Origin: an uncultured Chloroflexota bacterium
GTDB lineage: Bacteria > Chloroflexota > Anaerolineae > Anaerolineales > Anaerolineaceae
Direction of reading: 5' to 3'
NCBI GenBank assembly: GCA_902774215.1
Contig: CACYHU010000006.1
Location: 51,899-115,898, forward strand
DNA length: 64,000 bases
Positions within the stretch are counted from its first letter, which is position 1; each line of letters starts with the position of its first letter. This document shows positions 33,526 through 42,443 of this stretch, piece after piece. Below the pieces are notes generated by a model that worked only from the letters and a program-made list of their open reading frames with translations, was not told where the DNA came from and searched no databases. The position numbers and the translations under genes were made by a program.

Positions 33526-35871
33526 ATGAATACACTCAAGCAGCTGGGAATCGGAAAATCTGCGATCGTCACCAAAGTAGGCGGGGAAGGTGCTTTGCGT
33601 CAGCACTTTCTGGATATGGGCCTTATCCCCGGTACGGAAGTTAAAGTCATGAAATATGCTCCGATGGGTGATCCGATGGAGGTCCGGCTTCACGGATATG
33701 AATTGACATTACGTCTGGCTGAGGCGGACCAAATCGAAATCGAAGAGATCAGATCCGGTGAAGCAGAATATGACAGAGAAAAAAAGAACCGCAGACATGA
33801 TCACCCGGGTCTGGGTGAAGAGGGTAAATACCACCCCAAGGGCAGCGGTGATCCGCTCCCGGATGATGCGAAACTGACCTTTGCCCTGGTGGGCAACCAG
33901 AACAGCGGCAAAACGACACTCTTCAATCAGCTGACCGGTTCGCGTCAGCATGTCGGTAATTTTCCCGGTGTGACAGTTGACCGTAAGGACGGCGTGATCC
34001 GCGGGTATTCCAATACCATGCTCACGGATCTTCCCGGTATTTATTCCATGTCTCCCTATACCAGTGAAGAACTGGTTTCCCGCAACTTTGTCCTGAACGA
34101 AAAACCGAAGGCGATCATCAATATTGTGGATGCCACCAATATTGAACGGAACCTGTATCTGACCATGCAGCTGCTTGAGATGGGTATTCCGGTGGTGGTT
34201 GCGCTGAATATGATGGATGAAGTGACCGGTAACGGCGGTTCGATCGATGTGAACCATATGGAAGCGCTGCTCGGAACACCCGTGGTCCCGATCTCTGCTG
34301 CAAAAAACCAGGGTATCGATGAGCTGGTAAATCATGCTGTGCATATCGCAAAGTATCAGGAAAAACCCACCCGCCAGGATTTCTGTTCCCCTGAGGATCA
34401 CGGCGGTGCTGTTCACCGCTGCATCCATGCGGTGATCCATCTTATCGAAGACCATGCCGTACAGGCAGGGCTTCCGGTGCGTTTTGCAGCATCAAAGATC
34501 ATTGAGGGGGATGAATTGATCCTCAATCAACTGAACCTTGAGCAGAACGAGAAGGAAATGCTGGAACATATTATTCTGCAGATGGAAAAAGAACGGGGCC
34601 TGGATCACAGCGCTGCCATGGCAGATATGCGTTTTGATTTCATCACCAGAGTCTGCAGCGAGTGCGTTTCCAAACCGCGGGACACAAAAGAGCATATCCG
34701 CAGTCAGCAGATCGACAGACTGCTGACGGGTAAATTTACCGCGATCCCTATTTTTATTGCAATTATGGGGCTGGTGTTTTATCTTACCTTTATTGTTGTC
34801 GGTCCCTGGCTGCAGGGTCTGATGGAAGAAGGGATCGGTGCGCTGACGAAACTTGTTGATGATGCGATGATCAGAGGCGGCGTCAATAAGACCATTCATG
34901 ACCTTGTGATCGGCGGCATATTTGAAGGTGTGGGAAGCGTTCTGTCCTTTCTGCCGATCATCGTTGTGATGTTTTTCTTCCTTTCGCTTTTGGAGGACAG
35001 CGGCTATATTGCCCGTGTGGCTTTTGTGATGGACAAGATCCTGCGTGCACTGGGTCTTTCCGGACGTTCCATCGTCCCGATGCTGATCGGGTTCGGCTGT
35101 ACGGTCCCGGCCGTGATGTCCACCAGGACGCTGCCGAGTTCCCGTGACCGGAAGATGACGATTTTACTGACGCCTTTCTTCAGCTGTACGGCAAAACTCC
35201 CGATCTATTCCTTCTTTGTCTCGGTGTTTTTCCCGAAATACAGCTGGCTGATCATAACGGGACTTTATATTCTTGGCATAATTGTCGGCGTACTGGTCGC
35301 GCTGCTTTTCAAAAACACACTTTTCAAGGGGGAAGCGGTGCCTTTTGTGATGGAACTGCCGAATTACCGGGTTCCGAGCCCCAGAAGCACACTGCAGCTG
35401 CTGTGGGAAAAGTCAAAGGATTTCCTGCAGAGGGCTTTTTCCGTTATCCTGATCGCTTCTATCGTTGTCTGGTTCCTGAGCAATTTTGATTTCCGCCTGA
35501 ATGCTGTTACCGATTCTCATAACAGTATTCTGGCTGCTGTTTCGGGTCTGCTGGTCCCGCTGTTCAGACCGCTCGGTCTTGGAGACTGGCGGGTGATCAC
35601 ATCGCTTATCAGCGGTTTTATGGCAAAGGAGAGCGTTGTTTCGATCATGGAAGTTGTTTTCAAGAGTGAAGAAGCAATACGGACAGTCCTTACGCCTGTG
35701 GCGGCGGCTTCCATGCTGGTGTACAGCCTGCTCTATACGCCGTGTGTGGCAGCTATCGCCGCGATCAAACGGGAACTGGGCGGCAGATGGGCTTTTTACG
35801 TGGTGCTTTGGCAGTGTTTCATTGCCTGGATCATGGCATTCATTGTCCGCCTTATCGGTTCGTTATTCTGA
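33526..35871 (+). CDS. feoB: Ferrous iron transporter with fused FeoA and FeoB domains
   Basis: 781 residues from ATG 33526 (GGTGAGG upstream; a TTG ten codons earlier is unsupported). Residues 1-75 are a FeoA SH3-like domain (HFLDMGLIPGTEVKVMKYAP). The G domain has G1 VGNQNSGKTTLFNQLTG (~121-137), the switch NFPGVTVD, G3 LTDLPGIYSMSPYTSEE, and NMMD as G4. The membrane part has the two Gate motifs, each with cysteine (GFGCTVPAVMSTRTLPS; FFSCTAKLPIYSFF). Imports Fe(II) at the inner membrane, driven or gated by GTP. It heads a four-gene iron/metal cluster with the Cys-rich peptide and HMA protein. Confidence 0.96.
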   Translation: MNTLKQLGIGKSAIVTKVGGEGALRQHFLDMGLIPGTEVKVMKYAPMGDPMEVRLHGYELTLRLAEADQIEIEEIRSGEAEYDREKKNRRHDHPGLGEEGKYHPKGSGDPLPDDAKLTFALVGNQNSGKTTLFNQLTGSRQHVGNFPGVTVDRKDGVIRGYSNTMLTDLPGIYSMSPYTSEELVSRNFVLNEKPKAIINIVDATNIERNLYLTMQLLEMGIPVVVALNMMDEVTGNGGSIDVNHMEALLGTPVVPISAAKNQGIDELVNHAVHIAKYQEKPTRQDFCSPEDHGGAVHRCIHAVIHLIEDHAVQAGLPVRFAASKIIEGDELILNQLNLEQNEKEMLEHIILQMEKERGLDHSAAMADMRFDFITRVCSECVSKPRDTKEHIRSQQIDRLLTGKFTAIPIFIAIMGLVFYLTFIVVGPWLQGLMEEGIGALTKLVDDAMIRGGVNKTIHDLVIGGIFEGVGSVLSFLPIIVVMFFFLSLLEDSGYIARVAFVMDKILRALGLSGRSIVPMLIGFGCTVPAVMSTRTLPSSRDRKMTILLTPFFSCTAKLPIYSFFVSVFFPKYSWLIITGLYILGIIVGVLVALLFKNTLFKGEAVPFVMELPNYRVPSPRSTLQLLWEKSKDFLQRAFSVILIASIVVWFLSNFDFRLNAVTDSHNSILAAVSGLLVPLFRPLGLGDWRVITSLISGFMAKESVVSIMEVVFKSEEAIRTVLTPVAAASMLVYSLLYTPCVAAIAAIKRELGGRWAFYVVLWQCFIAWIMAFIVRLIGSLF

Positions 35872-35895
35872 TATCCGCCGGCAGGGAACTTTCTG

Positions 35896-36045
35896 ATGAA
35901 TATCTGGGATGCAGTCATTATTCTGCTGATAGCGGCGGCTGTTTTTCTGGCAGTCCGCACCCTCAGGAACGGGAAAAAGAAGGGCTGTTCCGGCTGCTGC
36001 AGCGGCTGTCCGCATCACTGTGATGTCCGGAAGGACGTGAAATAA
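35896..36045 (+). CDS. FeoB-associated Cys-rich membrane protein
   Basis: 49 residues: one membrane helix (MNIWDAVIILLIAAAVFLAV), a basic stop-transfer, then GKKKGCSGCCSGCPHHCDVR with five cysteines and two histidines. Small proteins of this shape follow feoB in many Firmicutes and relatives and may fill the FeoC role or chaperone iron. It begins 24 nt after feoB and its stop overlaps the next ATG (TAATG), so the set is co-translated. Confidence 0.88.
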   Translation: MNIWDAVIILLIAAAVFLAVRTLRNGKKKGCSGCCSGCPHHCDVRKDVK

Positions 36046-36419
36046 TGATAACGGCTGTCATCATTATTCTGCTTGTCTGTTTTTCAGGATGGGCTGTTTA
36101 TAATGTCGTGTTGAGATCCAGAAAAGGCGGGGGCTGCTGCGGTGTACATGAAGCATCGGTCAGGCGCATCCCGGTTCAGGATCGGAATAAGGAAAATTAT
36201 CCGTATAAAGCAGTGATGTCCATCGGCGGGATGACCTGTGAAAATTGTGCTGTCCGTGTGGAGAACGCGCTGAATCAGCTTCCCGGCACCTGGGCTAAGG
36301 TGGATATCTCCGAAAACAGGGCTGTCGTTCTGATGAAATCGGAACCGGATGAACAGATGGTGCGGGATGCGGTGCGTTTAGCCGGGTATGTTGTGATGGA
36401 TTTCGAATATAATAGTTAA
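36045..36419 (+). CDS. Membrane-anchored heavy-metal-associated (HMA) domain protein
   Basis: 124 residues: an N-terminal membrane helix (1-20), a short GGGCCG segment, then an HMA ferredoxin-like domain with the metal site GGMTCENC at residues ~63-70. It probably binds Cu(I) or another soft metal at the membrane face. The double cysteine after the helix could be a second ligand pair. It overlaps the Cys-rich peptide gene by one base and ends the feo cluster. HMA domains are unusual in feo operons, so a link between iron uptake and copper handling is possible. Confidence 0.85.
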   Translation: MITAVIIILLVCFSGWAVYNVVLRSRKGGGCCGVHEASVRRIPVQDRNKENYPYKAVMSIGGMTCENCAVRVENALNQLPGTWAKVDISENRAVVLMKSEPDEQMVRDAVRLAGYVVMDFEYNS

Positions 36420-36469
36420 TCAGGATATTTGCCTCATCAGCTTTTGAAAATATGAAAAAAGGAGCTGCA

Positions 36470-37942
36470 ATGAATCTTAAACGAAAAATTTTTATCCTGT
36501 GTATGATTTTTCTCCTGTTTGTTCCCTGCATTCTTACCGTGAGTGCAGCTCCGGCCGGACAGGCTGAGAATGAAATTGAACTGGTTACACAGGAGTCTGA
36601 AGAACCGGACAGTGTAACTGCCGCGGAAAGCATAACTCCGGCAGCACAGTCAGACGAATCTGAAACTGTCTCAGAAGAAAATACTGAATCCTCTGCGGAG
36701 GAGACACCTGCTGAAGCTGTGGAACCGCCGGAAGCACCGGTTCCGGAAAATCCGCAGGGAGAACGGTTCTTCAAAGAAGCAGGGTTTTACTGGAAGCCCT
36801 CAAAAAATGCTTATTATTACGATGTACACTGGCAGAATGACCGCGGTTTTGAAGGAACGGTCCAGCTGTTGGACGATGACTGGACCTGTGCCATGGACCG
36901 CTGCATCGTTTATGCTCAGCTCCCTTCTGATGGGAATTACACCTGGACGGTGACAGCTGTCAATGAAAGCGGTACAGCGGAATCGGAAGCTATGACCTTT
37001 TCCGTCCCTTCCAGGATCCCGACACCGAAGGCTTACCGTCCGAACGCGGCTCTGGATAATATGCATCCGCTGATCTTTGAATGGGAAGATGTGGGGTATA
37101 ACGTGTCGGTTTATCGTATCCAGGTGACAGATGCCGCTACTGATAAAATCTGCATGGATGTTCTCAACAGCATCACCGAAATGAACCACGTGAACGGAGT
37201 TTGCTACCTGGAAACAAGTGATTTCCTTCCCAGCGGCTCCTATGCGTGGCGTGTGCAGGCTGTCAGCGCCGGTTCTGTATCAAACTGGTCCGACTGGACT
37301 GCGTTCAGCGTGAATTGTCCTGAATGCAGTATGGGCACCTATCTCAATACTTCCACGGCTGCAATTTTCCCGAACGGTGTGATAACTGTTGATGTCCCGC
37401 AATTCACATGGAAAGCTGTTACCGGTGCCATGAATTACGGTCTGGAGGTCAAGGATTCCAGGGAAGCGATCATTCTGGATGAAAAAGTTCCGGCTTCCAA
37501 TTGTAATGTCGAATTGTGTAATTATGTACCGGATCTTCAGCTCACGGATGGAGAAAGCTATACCTGGTCGATCACTACTTACGGATGGAATGACAGTTTT
37601 TGGGGGACTGCTGACGGTTCTTTTTCCTGCAAGGCTGTCGATATTGAAATAAACGATATCAGTTTTATCGGTCCGGAGAGCAATACCTCCCTTGATCCGG
37701 ACAACCAGCAGATCATATGGACGGATCCAGGCACCGCGGCTGCGGCTTTCCGTATCGGCATTCGTGATGTTGATGGTGAATGGGCGTTCATCAGTGATCT
37801 TACCCGTGAAGCTGCCTGGTGTGACGGGATCACCTGTTCCATCCAGTTTTACTCGATCCCGGAAGGCTGCCTTCATCAGAGACAGCTGAAACAGCTGAAA
37901 ATGCTGAAAAAGCAGCGGAATGATCAATTTGCTCTGTTTTGA
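36470..37942 (+). CDS. Secreted multi-domain (FnIII-like) protein, 3' end possibly frameshifted
   Basis: 490 residues. ATG 36470 follows AAGGAG; an ATG 18 nt earlier has none. A signal peptide (MNLKRKIFILCMIFLLFVPC) is followed by a Glu/Pro/Ala-rich spacer (residues ~35-105). Then come three to four beta-sandwich repeats with recurring Trp and 'YTW' strands (SDGNYTWTVTAVNESG; SGSYAWRVQAVSAGS; DGESYTWSITTYGW), like fibronectin type III or glycan-binding modules. The last 30 residues (QRQLKQLKMLKKQRN) look out of frame; the -1 frame reads SSETAETAENAEKAAE and stops at 37923. No anchor is visible. Surface or extracellular role inferred. Confidence 0.7.
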   Translation: MNLKRKIFILCMIFLLFVPCILTVSAAPAGQAENEIELVTQESEEPDSVTAAESITPAAQSDESETVSEENTESSAEETPAEAVEPPEAPVPENPQGERFFKEAGFYWKPSKNAYYYDVHWQNDRGFEGTVQLLDDDWTCAMDRCIVYAQLPSDGNYTWTVTAVNESGTAESEAMTFSVPSRIPTPKAYRPNAALDNMHPLIFEWEDVGYNVSVYRIQVTDAATDKICMDVLNSITEMNHVNGVCYLETSDFLPSGSYAWRVQAVSAGSVSNWSDWTAFSVNCPECSMGTYLNTSTAAIFPNGVITVDVPQFTWKAVTGAMNYGLEVKDSREAIILDEKVPASNCNVELCNYVPDLQLTDGESYTWSITTYGWNDSFWGTADGSFSCKAVDIEINDISFIGPESNTSLDPDNQQIIWTDPGTAAAAFRIGIRDVDGEWAFISDLTREAAWCDGITCSIQFYSIPEGCLHQRQLKQLKMLKKQRNDQFALF

Positions 37943-37944
37943 AG

Positions 37945-37986
37945 CAGCGGGTCCTGGCTGTTAGGCAGCCGAGGCCCGCTGTTTTT
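37945..37986 (+). terminator. Intrinsic terminator
   Basis: CAGCGGG/CCCGCTG outer stem with an inner GGCTG/CAGCC stem around TTAGG, followed by five T. Directly after the secreted-protein stop. Confidence 0.8.
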
Positions 37987-38116
37987 GTTAACTTTTCAGA
38001 TTATCCCTGAATACAGGTATAATAGTAAAAAGATTTCCAATGTTACTCTGCCGGTCAGAACTGTATCCGGAAATACTGATGCGGCAGTTTCGGTAAGGGT
38101 TGAGGAGGACAGGTCA

Positions 38117-39143
38117 ATGCATTTTCCAAAGAGAAATTTTGATATGATCACGCTGGGACAGATGCTGCTGCGGCTTTCCCCGCCGGGAACGTCTCGCCCG
38201 TTCTGATATCTTCGAAAAGAATGTGGGCGGTGCTGAATTGAATGTGGCTGTCGGTGCGGCACTTTTAGGCCTGCATACCGGCGTTATTTCCCGTCTCCCG
38301 GCTCATGACATTGGGCAATATATGAAGTCCACAGTCCGTTCATACGGCGTTTCGGATGATTATTTTATTTATGATAATGATCCTGATGCCCGCGTTGGAA
38401 TGTACTTCTATGAATACGGTGCTTATCCGCGCAAGCCCCAGGTGATCTATGACCGCAGGAACTCGAGCTTTTTTTCACTGGAACTGGAACAGATCGATCC
38501 GAAAGTATACGGAGATACGGCTTGTTTCCATACCTCCGGGATAACGCTTGCCCTGTCCGATAAACTCCGGGTAACGACCATTGAGGCTATCAAACGTTTT
38601 AAAACCGGTGGCGCGTTGATTTCCTTTGACGTGAACTACCGCGGTAATCTCTGGTCCGGCGATCTGGCCAGGGAGACGATCATGCAGGTCCTGCCCTACG
38701 TTGATATTTTCTTCTGTTCGGAATCAACCGCACGGCTGACTTTTGGCAAGGAAGGCGCTCCGGAAAAGATGCTGAAGGAATTTACTGAAGAATTTCCGAT
38801 CAAAGCTGTTTTTGCCACGCAGCGCACGGTTCACAGTCCCAAACTCCATTCTTTCGGTTCACTTGCTTACAGTGCTGAGGAAGATCGTTATTACAGCGAA
38901 AAACCTTACGAAAACATAGATGTTGTGGACCGCATCGGTTCCGGTGACTCCTATATAGCGGGCGCACTTTACGGATTGATCTCTTCCGATGGTGATGTGG
39001 AAAAAGCTGTGAAATACGGCAACGCTGTTTCCGCTATGAAGAACACGATCCCGGGAGATCTGCCGCAGTCAACACTTTCGGAAATTGATGCTGTCATCGC
39101 CGATCACTATTCCACAGGGTTCCATAGCGAGATGAACCGCTGA
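38117..39143 (+). pseudogene. PfkB family carbohydrate kinase, one frameshift near the N-terminus
   Basis: GGAGG precedes ATG 38117. The first frame reads MHFPKRNFDMITLGQMLLRL then SPPGTSRPF and stops. Shifting by one base at about 38190 (GGGAACG read as GGGACG) gives SPPGRLARSDIFEKNVGGAE and a 340-residue PfkB protein. The substrate-binding GGAELNVAVGAALLGL, FDVNYRGNLW and the catalytic/ATP signature DRIGSGDSYIAGALYG are all intact. Such kinases include 2-keto-3-deoxygluconate and fructokinase types; the substrate is not clear. The rest of the gene shows no decay, so a sequencing error or very recent mutation is likely. Confidence 0.8.
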
Positions 39144-39151
39144 GGCCTGGA

Positions 39152-39181
39152 TTGACGGGTGTTATGTTTGAATTGTATACT
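39152..39181 (+). promoter_or_regulatory. Promoter for the thioredoxin-reductase-like gene
   Basis: TTGACG (39152-39157), 18-nt spacer, TATACT (39176-39181), 39 nt before the start codon. Confidence 0.55.
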
Positions 39182-39219
39182 GCCGCATGTGTATGGCAGA
39201 CAGTGAATTGAGGTAGAAA

Positions 39220-40134
39220 ATGAGTGAAAAACGGACAAGGGACTGCAAAGTCCTGATCATCGGTGCAGGTCCTGCCGGATTCAGTGCCGCTATTTATACC
39301 GGACGGGCAGGTTTGAGCCCGGTCATCATCAGTGGTCCGATGCTGGGCGGTCAGGCATCACTGACTGCGGATATTGAAAATTATCCCGGGTTTGTTGAAT
39401 CCGTGAGCGGATCTGACCTGATGGATAAATTCCGTGAACAGGCTGAAAAATTCGGTGCGGAGCTGATTTCCGATGTTGTGGAAAGGGTTGATTTTTCCTC
39501 ACAGCCGCTGATCGTGGAGACCGGTGTGACGACGTACCGCTGTGAAAAAGTCATCATTGCAGCCGGTTCCAATCATCTGCTGATGAATGTACCGGGTGAA
39601 AAAGAATTTACCGGACGCGGTGTTTCCTATTGTGCCACCTGTGACGGCTTTTTCTACCGCAGGAAGAATGTTGCTGTTGTCGGGGGCGGTAATTCCGCTG
39701 TGGAAGAAGCTGAATTCCTTACCCGCTTCGCTGCTTCTGTCACGATCATTCACCGCCGGGATGCGCTGCGTGCGGACAAGATCGTTCAGGACCGTGCTTT
39801 TGAGAACCCGAAGATCAAATTCTGCTGGAATTCTGTCGTCACTGAAGTTGTCGGTGACGAGAAGGTCACCGGACTGAAGATCAAAAATGTGAAAACCGGA
39901 GAAGAAAGTCTGATGCCCATTGACGGCGTCTTCGTTTTTGTCGGTACAAAGACGGTGACCGATATCTTTGAAGGGCAGCTGGAAATTGAAAACGGTACCA
40001 TCAAGGTCGGTCCGGATATGCAGACCTCTGTTCCGAATGTTTACGCCGCCGGTGAGTCTGTTGACAGCCGCTACCGGCAGGTGATCGTCTCTGCGGCTTT
40101 GGGCGCACAGGCAGGTATTTCTGCTTCGAAATAA
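39220..40134 (+). CDS. Thioredoxin reductase-like FAD/NAD(P)-disulfide oxidoreductase
   Basis: 304 residues. FAD-binding GAGPAGFSAAIYTGRAG at the N-terminus, redox-active CATCDGFFY (residues ~138-146), the NADPH fold VAVVGGGNSAVEEAEFLTR, and the C-terminal FAD motif VPNVYAAGESVDSRYRQVIV. That last motif has ES where thioredoxin reductases usually have GD, so a divergent ferredoxin- or flavin-dependent type is possible. GAGG precedes the ATG. No thioredoxin gene is adjacent. It maintains cytosolic thiol balance. Confidence 0.88.
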   Translation: MSEKRTRDCKVLIIGAGPAGFSAAIYTGRAGLSPVIISGPMLGGQASLTADIENYPGFVESVSGSDLMDKFREQAEKFGAELISDVVERVDFSSQPLIVETGVTTYRCEKVIIAAGSNHLLMNVPGEKEFTGRGVSYCATCDGFFYRRKNVAVVGGGNSAVEEAEFLTRFAASVTIIHRRDALRADKIVQDRAFENPKIKFCWNSVVTEVVGDEKVTGLKIKNVKTGEESLMPIDGVFVFVGTKTVTDIFEGQLEIENGTIKVGPDMQTSVPNVYAAGESVDSRYRQVIVSAALGAQAGISASK

Positions 40135-40158
40135 GCCGACCGTTTGTTACGATTCTTT

Positions 40159-41361
40159 ATGATCCGGAAAAAAGCTGACAGTTTTATCTTCTCACTTTTT
40201 GAAGAGCATGCCGATATCGTTGTGTTTACGGTATTATTTCTGATATCTGTTTTTTTACGATATCGGTATGTTCCTTTGGTTGATTACCGTTCCGGAGTAT
40301 CTGATTATAATTATTTTTTACTTCCATGGGTAAAAACTTATCGGCAATTGGGGGTAGTGAAAGGCCTTCGTCAGGGTGTCGGAAATTATTATGTTCCCTA
40401 TAATGTTTTTCTGGCCCTGATATCAAAATTAGATATTAAACCATATATTCCCATTGCTTTATTTTCGATCATATTTGATTATATTATTGCGCTTTTCATA
40501 TATAAAACCGCCCTTGAGCTGAAGAAAATCCGGAAGCTTCAGATTAGTGACAGAAACATCAAATGCTTTGCGATGCTTTTTGCACTTTTGCCGATCGTCA
40601 TAGAGAACAGTTCGATATGGAAGCAGTGTGATTCGATCTATTCAGGGTTTCTGCTGATTGCATTGTTTTATTTTTTGAAAGGAAAATATAATACGGCTTT
40701 TGTCTTCATCGGGATCGCATTTTCCTTCAAACTGCAGGCAATATTTATTCTTCCGTTCCTGATACTTTTTTACATCGGAAAGAAGGAATTCAGTATTTTT
40801 AAATTTTTATGGATCCCTTTGATTTTTTTATTGTGCGGGCTGCCGGCAATTTTGTGCGGCAGATCTGCTGCTGATACATATATGACCTATTTTCATCAGG
40901 CAGAAAGCATTCATATGTTTGTAAATTTTCCTTCAATATATGCTTTGGGAATGGAAGATGGCGAAATTTATTTCCAGCTTGCGCTTTTTATGCCGGTCAT
41001 TCTTTTTCTATTCAGTTTGCTGTTTATCAGCCGGTATAAAAGTCCCGTTTCATCATTTCATTGGCTTTATATTGCTGCCTGGTGTTTTATAACCTGTAAT
41101 GAGTTTTTACCTGCTATGCATGAGCGGTATGATTTTTTTGCTGTGATATTGCTTACTTTTATTGCGATATTTTTCCGAAATAAAATCTTGATCCCGGTGA
41201 TCGTTATTCATCTGGTTTCCGCCTGTACATATGGTGCCTGTTTGTACGGGCGGGAGTTGAATTATACGATTCTGGCGTGTTTTTATTTGGCATCCTATTG
41301 CTGGATCAGTTATGATCTGTTTACCTGTTTGTCAAAAGAAAACAAAAATGCCGGAGTATAA
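40159..41361 (+). CDS. Polytopic membrane glycosyltransferase-like protein (GT-C type)
   Basis: About 400 residues with ten or more membrane helices. An acidic first outside loop (YVPLVDYRSGVSDYNYFLLP) and the later NSSIWKQCDSIYSGFLL and FSFKLQAIFILPF are typical of GT-C mannosyl/glucosyltransferases such as GT87 relatives. Its A+T content is clearly higher than that of its neighbours, hinting at transfer. No good ribosome binding site is seen for ATG 40159 or for the TTG 15 nt earlier. Probable lipid-linked-sugar user in surface glycan assembly. Acceptor unknown. Confidence 0.7.
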   Translation: MIRKKADSFIFSLFEEHADIVVFTVLFLISVFLRYRYVPLVDYRSGVSDYNYFLLPWVKTYRQLGVVKGLRQGVGNYYVPYNVFLALISKLDIKPYIPIALFSIIFDYIIALFIYKTALELKKIRKLQISDRNIKCFAMLFALLPIVIENSSIWKQCDSIYSGFLLIALFYFLKGKYNTAFVFIGIAFSFKLQAIFILPFLILFYIGKKEFSIFKFLWIPLIFLLCGLPAILCGRSAADTYMTYFHQAESIHMFVNFPSIYALGMEDGEIYFQLALFMPVILFLFSLLFISRYKSPVSSFHWLYIAAWCFITCNEFLPAMHERYDFFAVILLTFIAIFFRNKILIPVIVIHLVSACTYGACLYGRELNYTILACFYLASYCWISYDLFTCLSKENKNAGV

Positions 41362-41438
41362 TAAAATTCAGGTAAAATTATTCTGAGCATACGAAAGTTT
41401 ATTTAAAATTTTATGCTTGTTCACATAAGGAGTGACAT

Positions 41439-41858
41439 ATGACTGAGCGGACAACACTGAATATCCCGGCTTCCATTGAAAATCTTGATAGCGTTTTGGA
41501 ATTTGTGGACGCTCGTCTTGAAGAAGAAAATTGTTCACTGAAAGAGTTGATGACGTTAAATGTGGCAGTCGAGGAAATTTTCGTAAATATTGCCAGTTAC
41601 GCTTACAAATCGGAGGAAAAAGGCGACGCGCAAATCTCCGTCTGGTTTGAAGAGGATCCGAAAACTGTGTCGATTGAATTCCGTGACAGCGGGGTGTACT
41701 TCGATCCCCTTGCGAAAGACGACCCGGATGTAACGCTTTCGGCTGCCGAGCGGCAGATTGGCGGTCTGGGCATCTTCATGGTCAAGAAAAGTATGGATGA
41801 TGTACAATATAAGCGGGAAAATGATCAGAATATCCTGACGATCCGGAAAAAGCTGTAA
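41439..41858 (+). CDS. RsbW/SpoIIAB-like ATP-binding regulator (HATPase_c_2)
   Basis: 139 residues of GHKL ATPase fold. N-box LMTLNVAVEEIFVNIASYAY, G1-like FRDSGVYFDPL and G2 GGLGIFMVKKSMDDVQYKR. These small kinases act as anti-sigma factors or phosphorylate STAS-domain anti-anti-sigma partners. No sigma factor, STAS protein or PP2C phosphatase is next to it, so the partner must be elsewhere. AAGGAG lies 7 nt before the ATG. Ends at the long terminator hairpin. Confidence 0.87.
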   Translation: MTERTTLNIPASIENLDSVLEFVDARLEEENCSLKELMTLNVAVEEIFVNIASYAYKSEEKGDAQISVWFEEDPKTVSIEFRDSGVYFDPLAKDDPDVTLSAAERQIGGLGIFMVKKSMDDVQYKRENDQNILTIRKKL

Positions 41859-41901
41859 TTTACACTGACAGCATCTTCCGGTGCAATTAACCCCTTTTTG
41901 C

Positions 41902-41955
41902 AAAAGCTTCTGAATTTGTTAAGATTCATAAACCTTAACAAATTTTGAAGCTTTT
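41902..41955. terminator. Long bidirectional terminator hairpin
   Basis: AAAAGCTTC pairs with GAAGCTTTT, continuing as GAATTTGTTAAG/CTTAACAAATT with a small bulge, loop ATTCATAAA; T-rich on the plus side. Confidence 0.75.
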
Positions 41956-42043
41956 GTTTTCTTTAAGAAATTTGTAATTTCTGCGTAATATATTTTCCCG
42001 ATTCCTGAACACAAATTTAAAAAAACGATTATGATTTCTCCTG

Positions 42044-42072
42044 TTGTTTTGGTATCTTACTTGCACTATGAT
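42044..42072 (+). promoter_or_regulatory. Putative promoter for the 78-residue membrane protein
   Basis: TTGTTT (42044-42049), 17-nt spacer, TATGAT (42067-42072), 30 nt before the ATG. Confidence 0.45.
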
Positions 42073-42102
42073 ATAAGTAAAAGGTCATTGTGAGGTGCAT
42101 TT

Positions 42103-42339
42103 ATGTGTAAAGATAAACAAATGTTTGCGCTGATCATCGCAATCTTCCTCTCAGTCCTGTTTATTACAGGATGGGTGTTTGCTGACCGCAATGTCATGGA
42201 TCTGATCAATGTAACACCGATCCTTGAGATGAAGAATACAGCTTCAGCGCCTGTAACAGAGGCAGTTCCGGATGTACCGGCTGCAGCTTTTCATACGGTC
42301 AGTTCCGATCAGTGTTTGATTGGCGACCCCTGCCGCTGA
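42103..42339 (+). CDS. Small single-helix membrane protein, unknown function
   Basis: 78 residues: short cytoplasmic start, one helix (MFALIIAIFLSVLFITGWVF, ending in an AD-type site that could be a signal-peptidase cut), then an outside Ala/Pro/Val-rich region with two cysteines at the end (DQCLIGDPCR). GTGAGG precedes the ATG; flanked by its own promoter and a terminator, which supports it being a real gene. Not recognised. Confidence 0.6.
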   Translation: MCKDKQMFALIIAIFLSVLFITGWVFADRNVMDLINVTPILEMKNTASAPVTEAVPDVPAAAFHTVSSDQCLIGDPCR

Positions 42340-42365
42340 GCTGCAGAACTGTTTTTCAAATGAGA

Positions 42366-42390
42366 GAAGGGCACCTGCCCTTCAAATTTT
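42366..42390 (+). terminator. Intrinsic terminator
   Basis: GAAGGGCA/TGCCCTTC, loop CC, followed by AAATTTTTTT. Confidence 0.85.
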
Positions 42391-42443
42391 TTTAATTACA
42401 AATTCATTCTTGAAAAAATATTTTTTTCCGTTATTATTAATGT

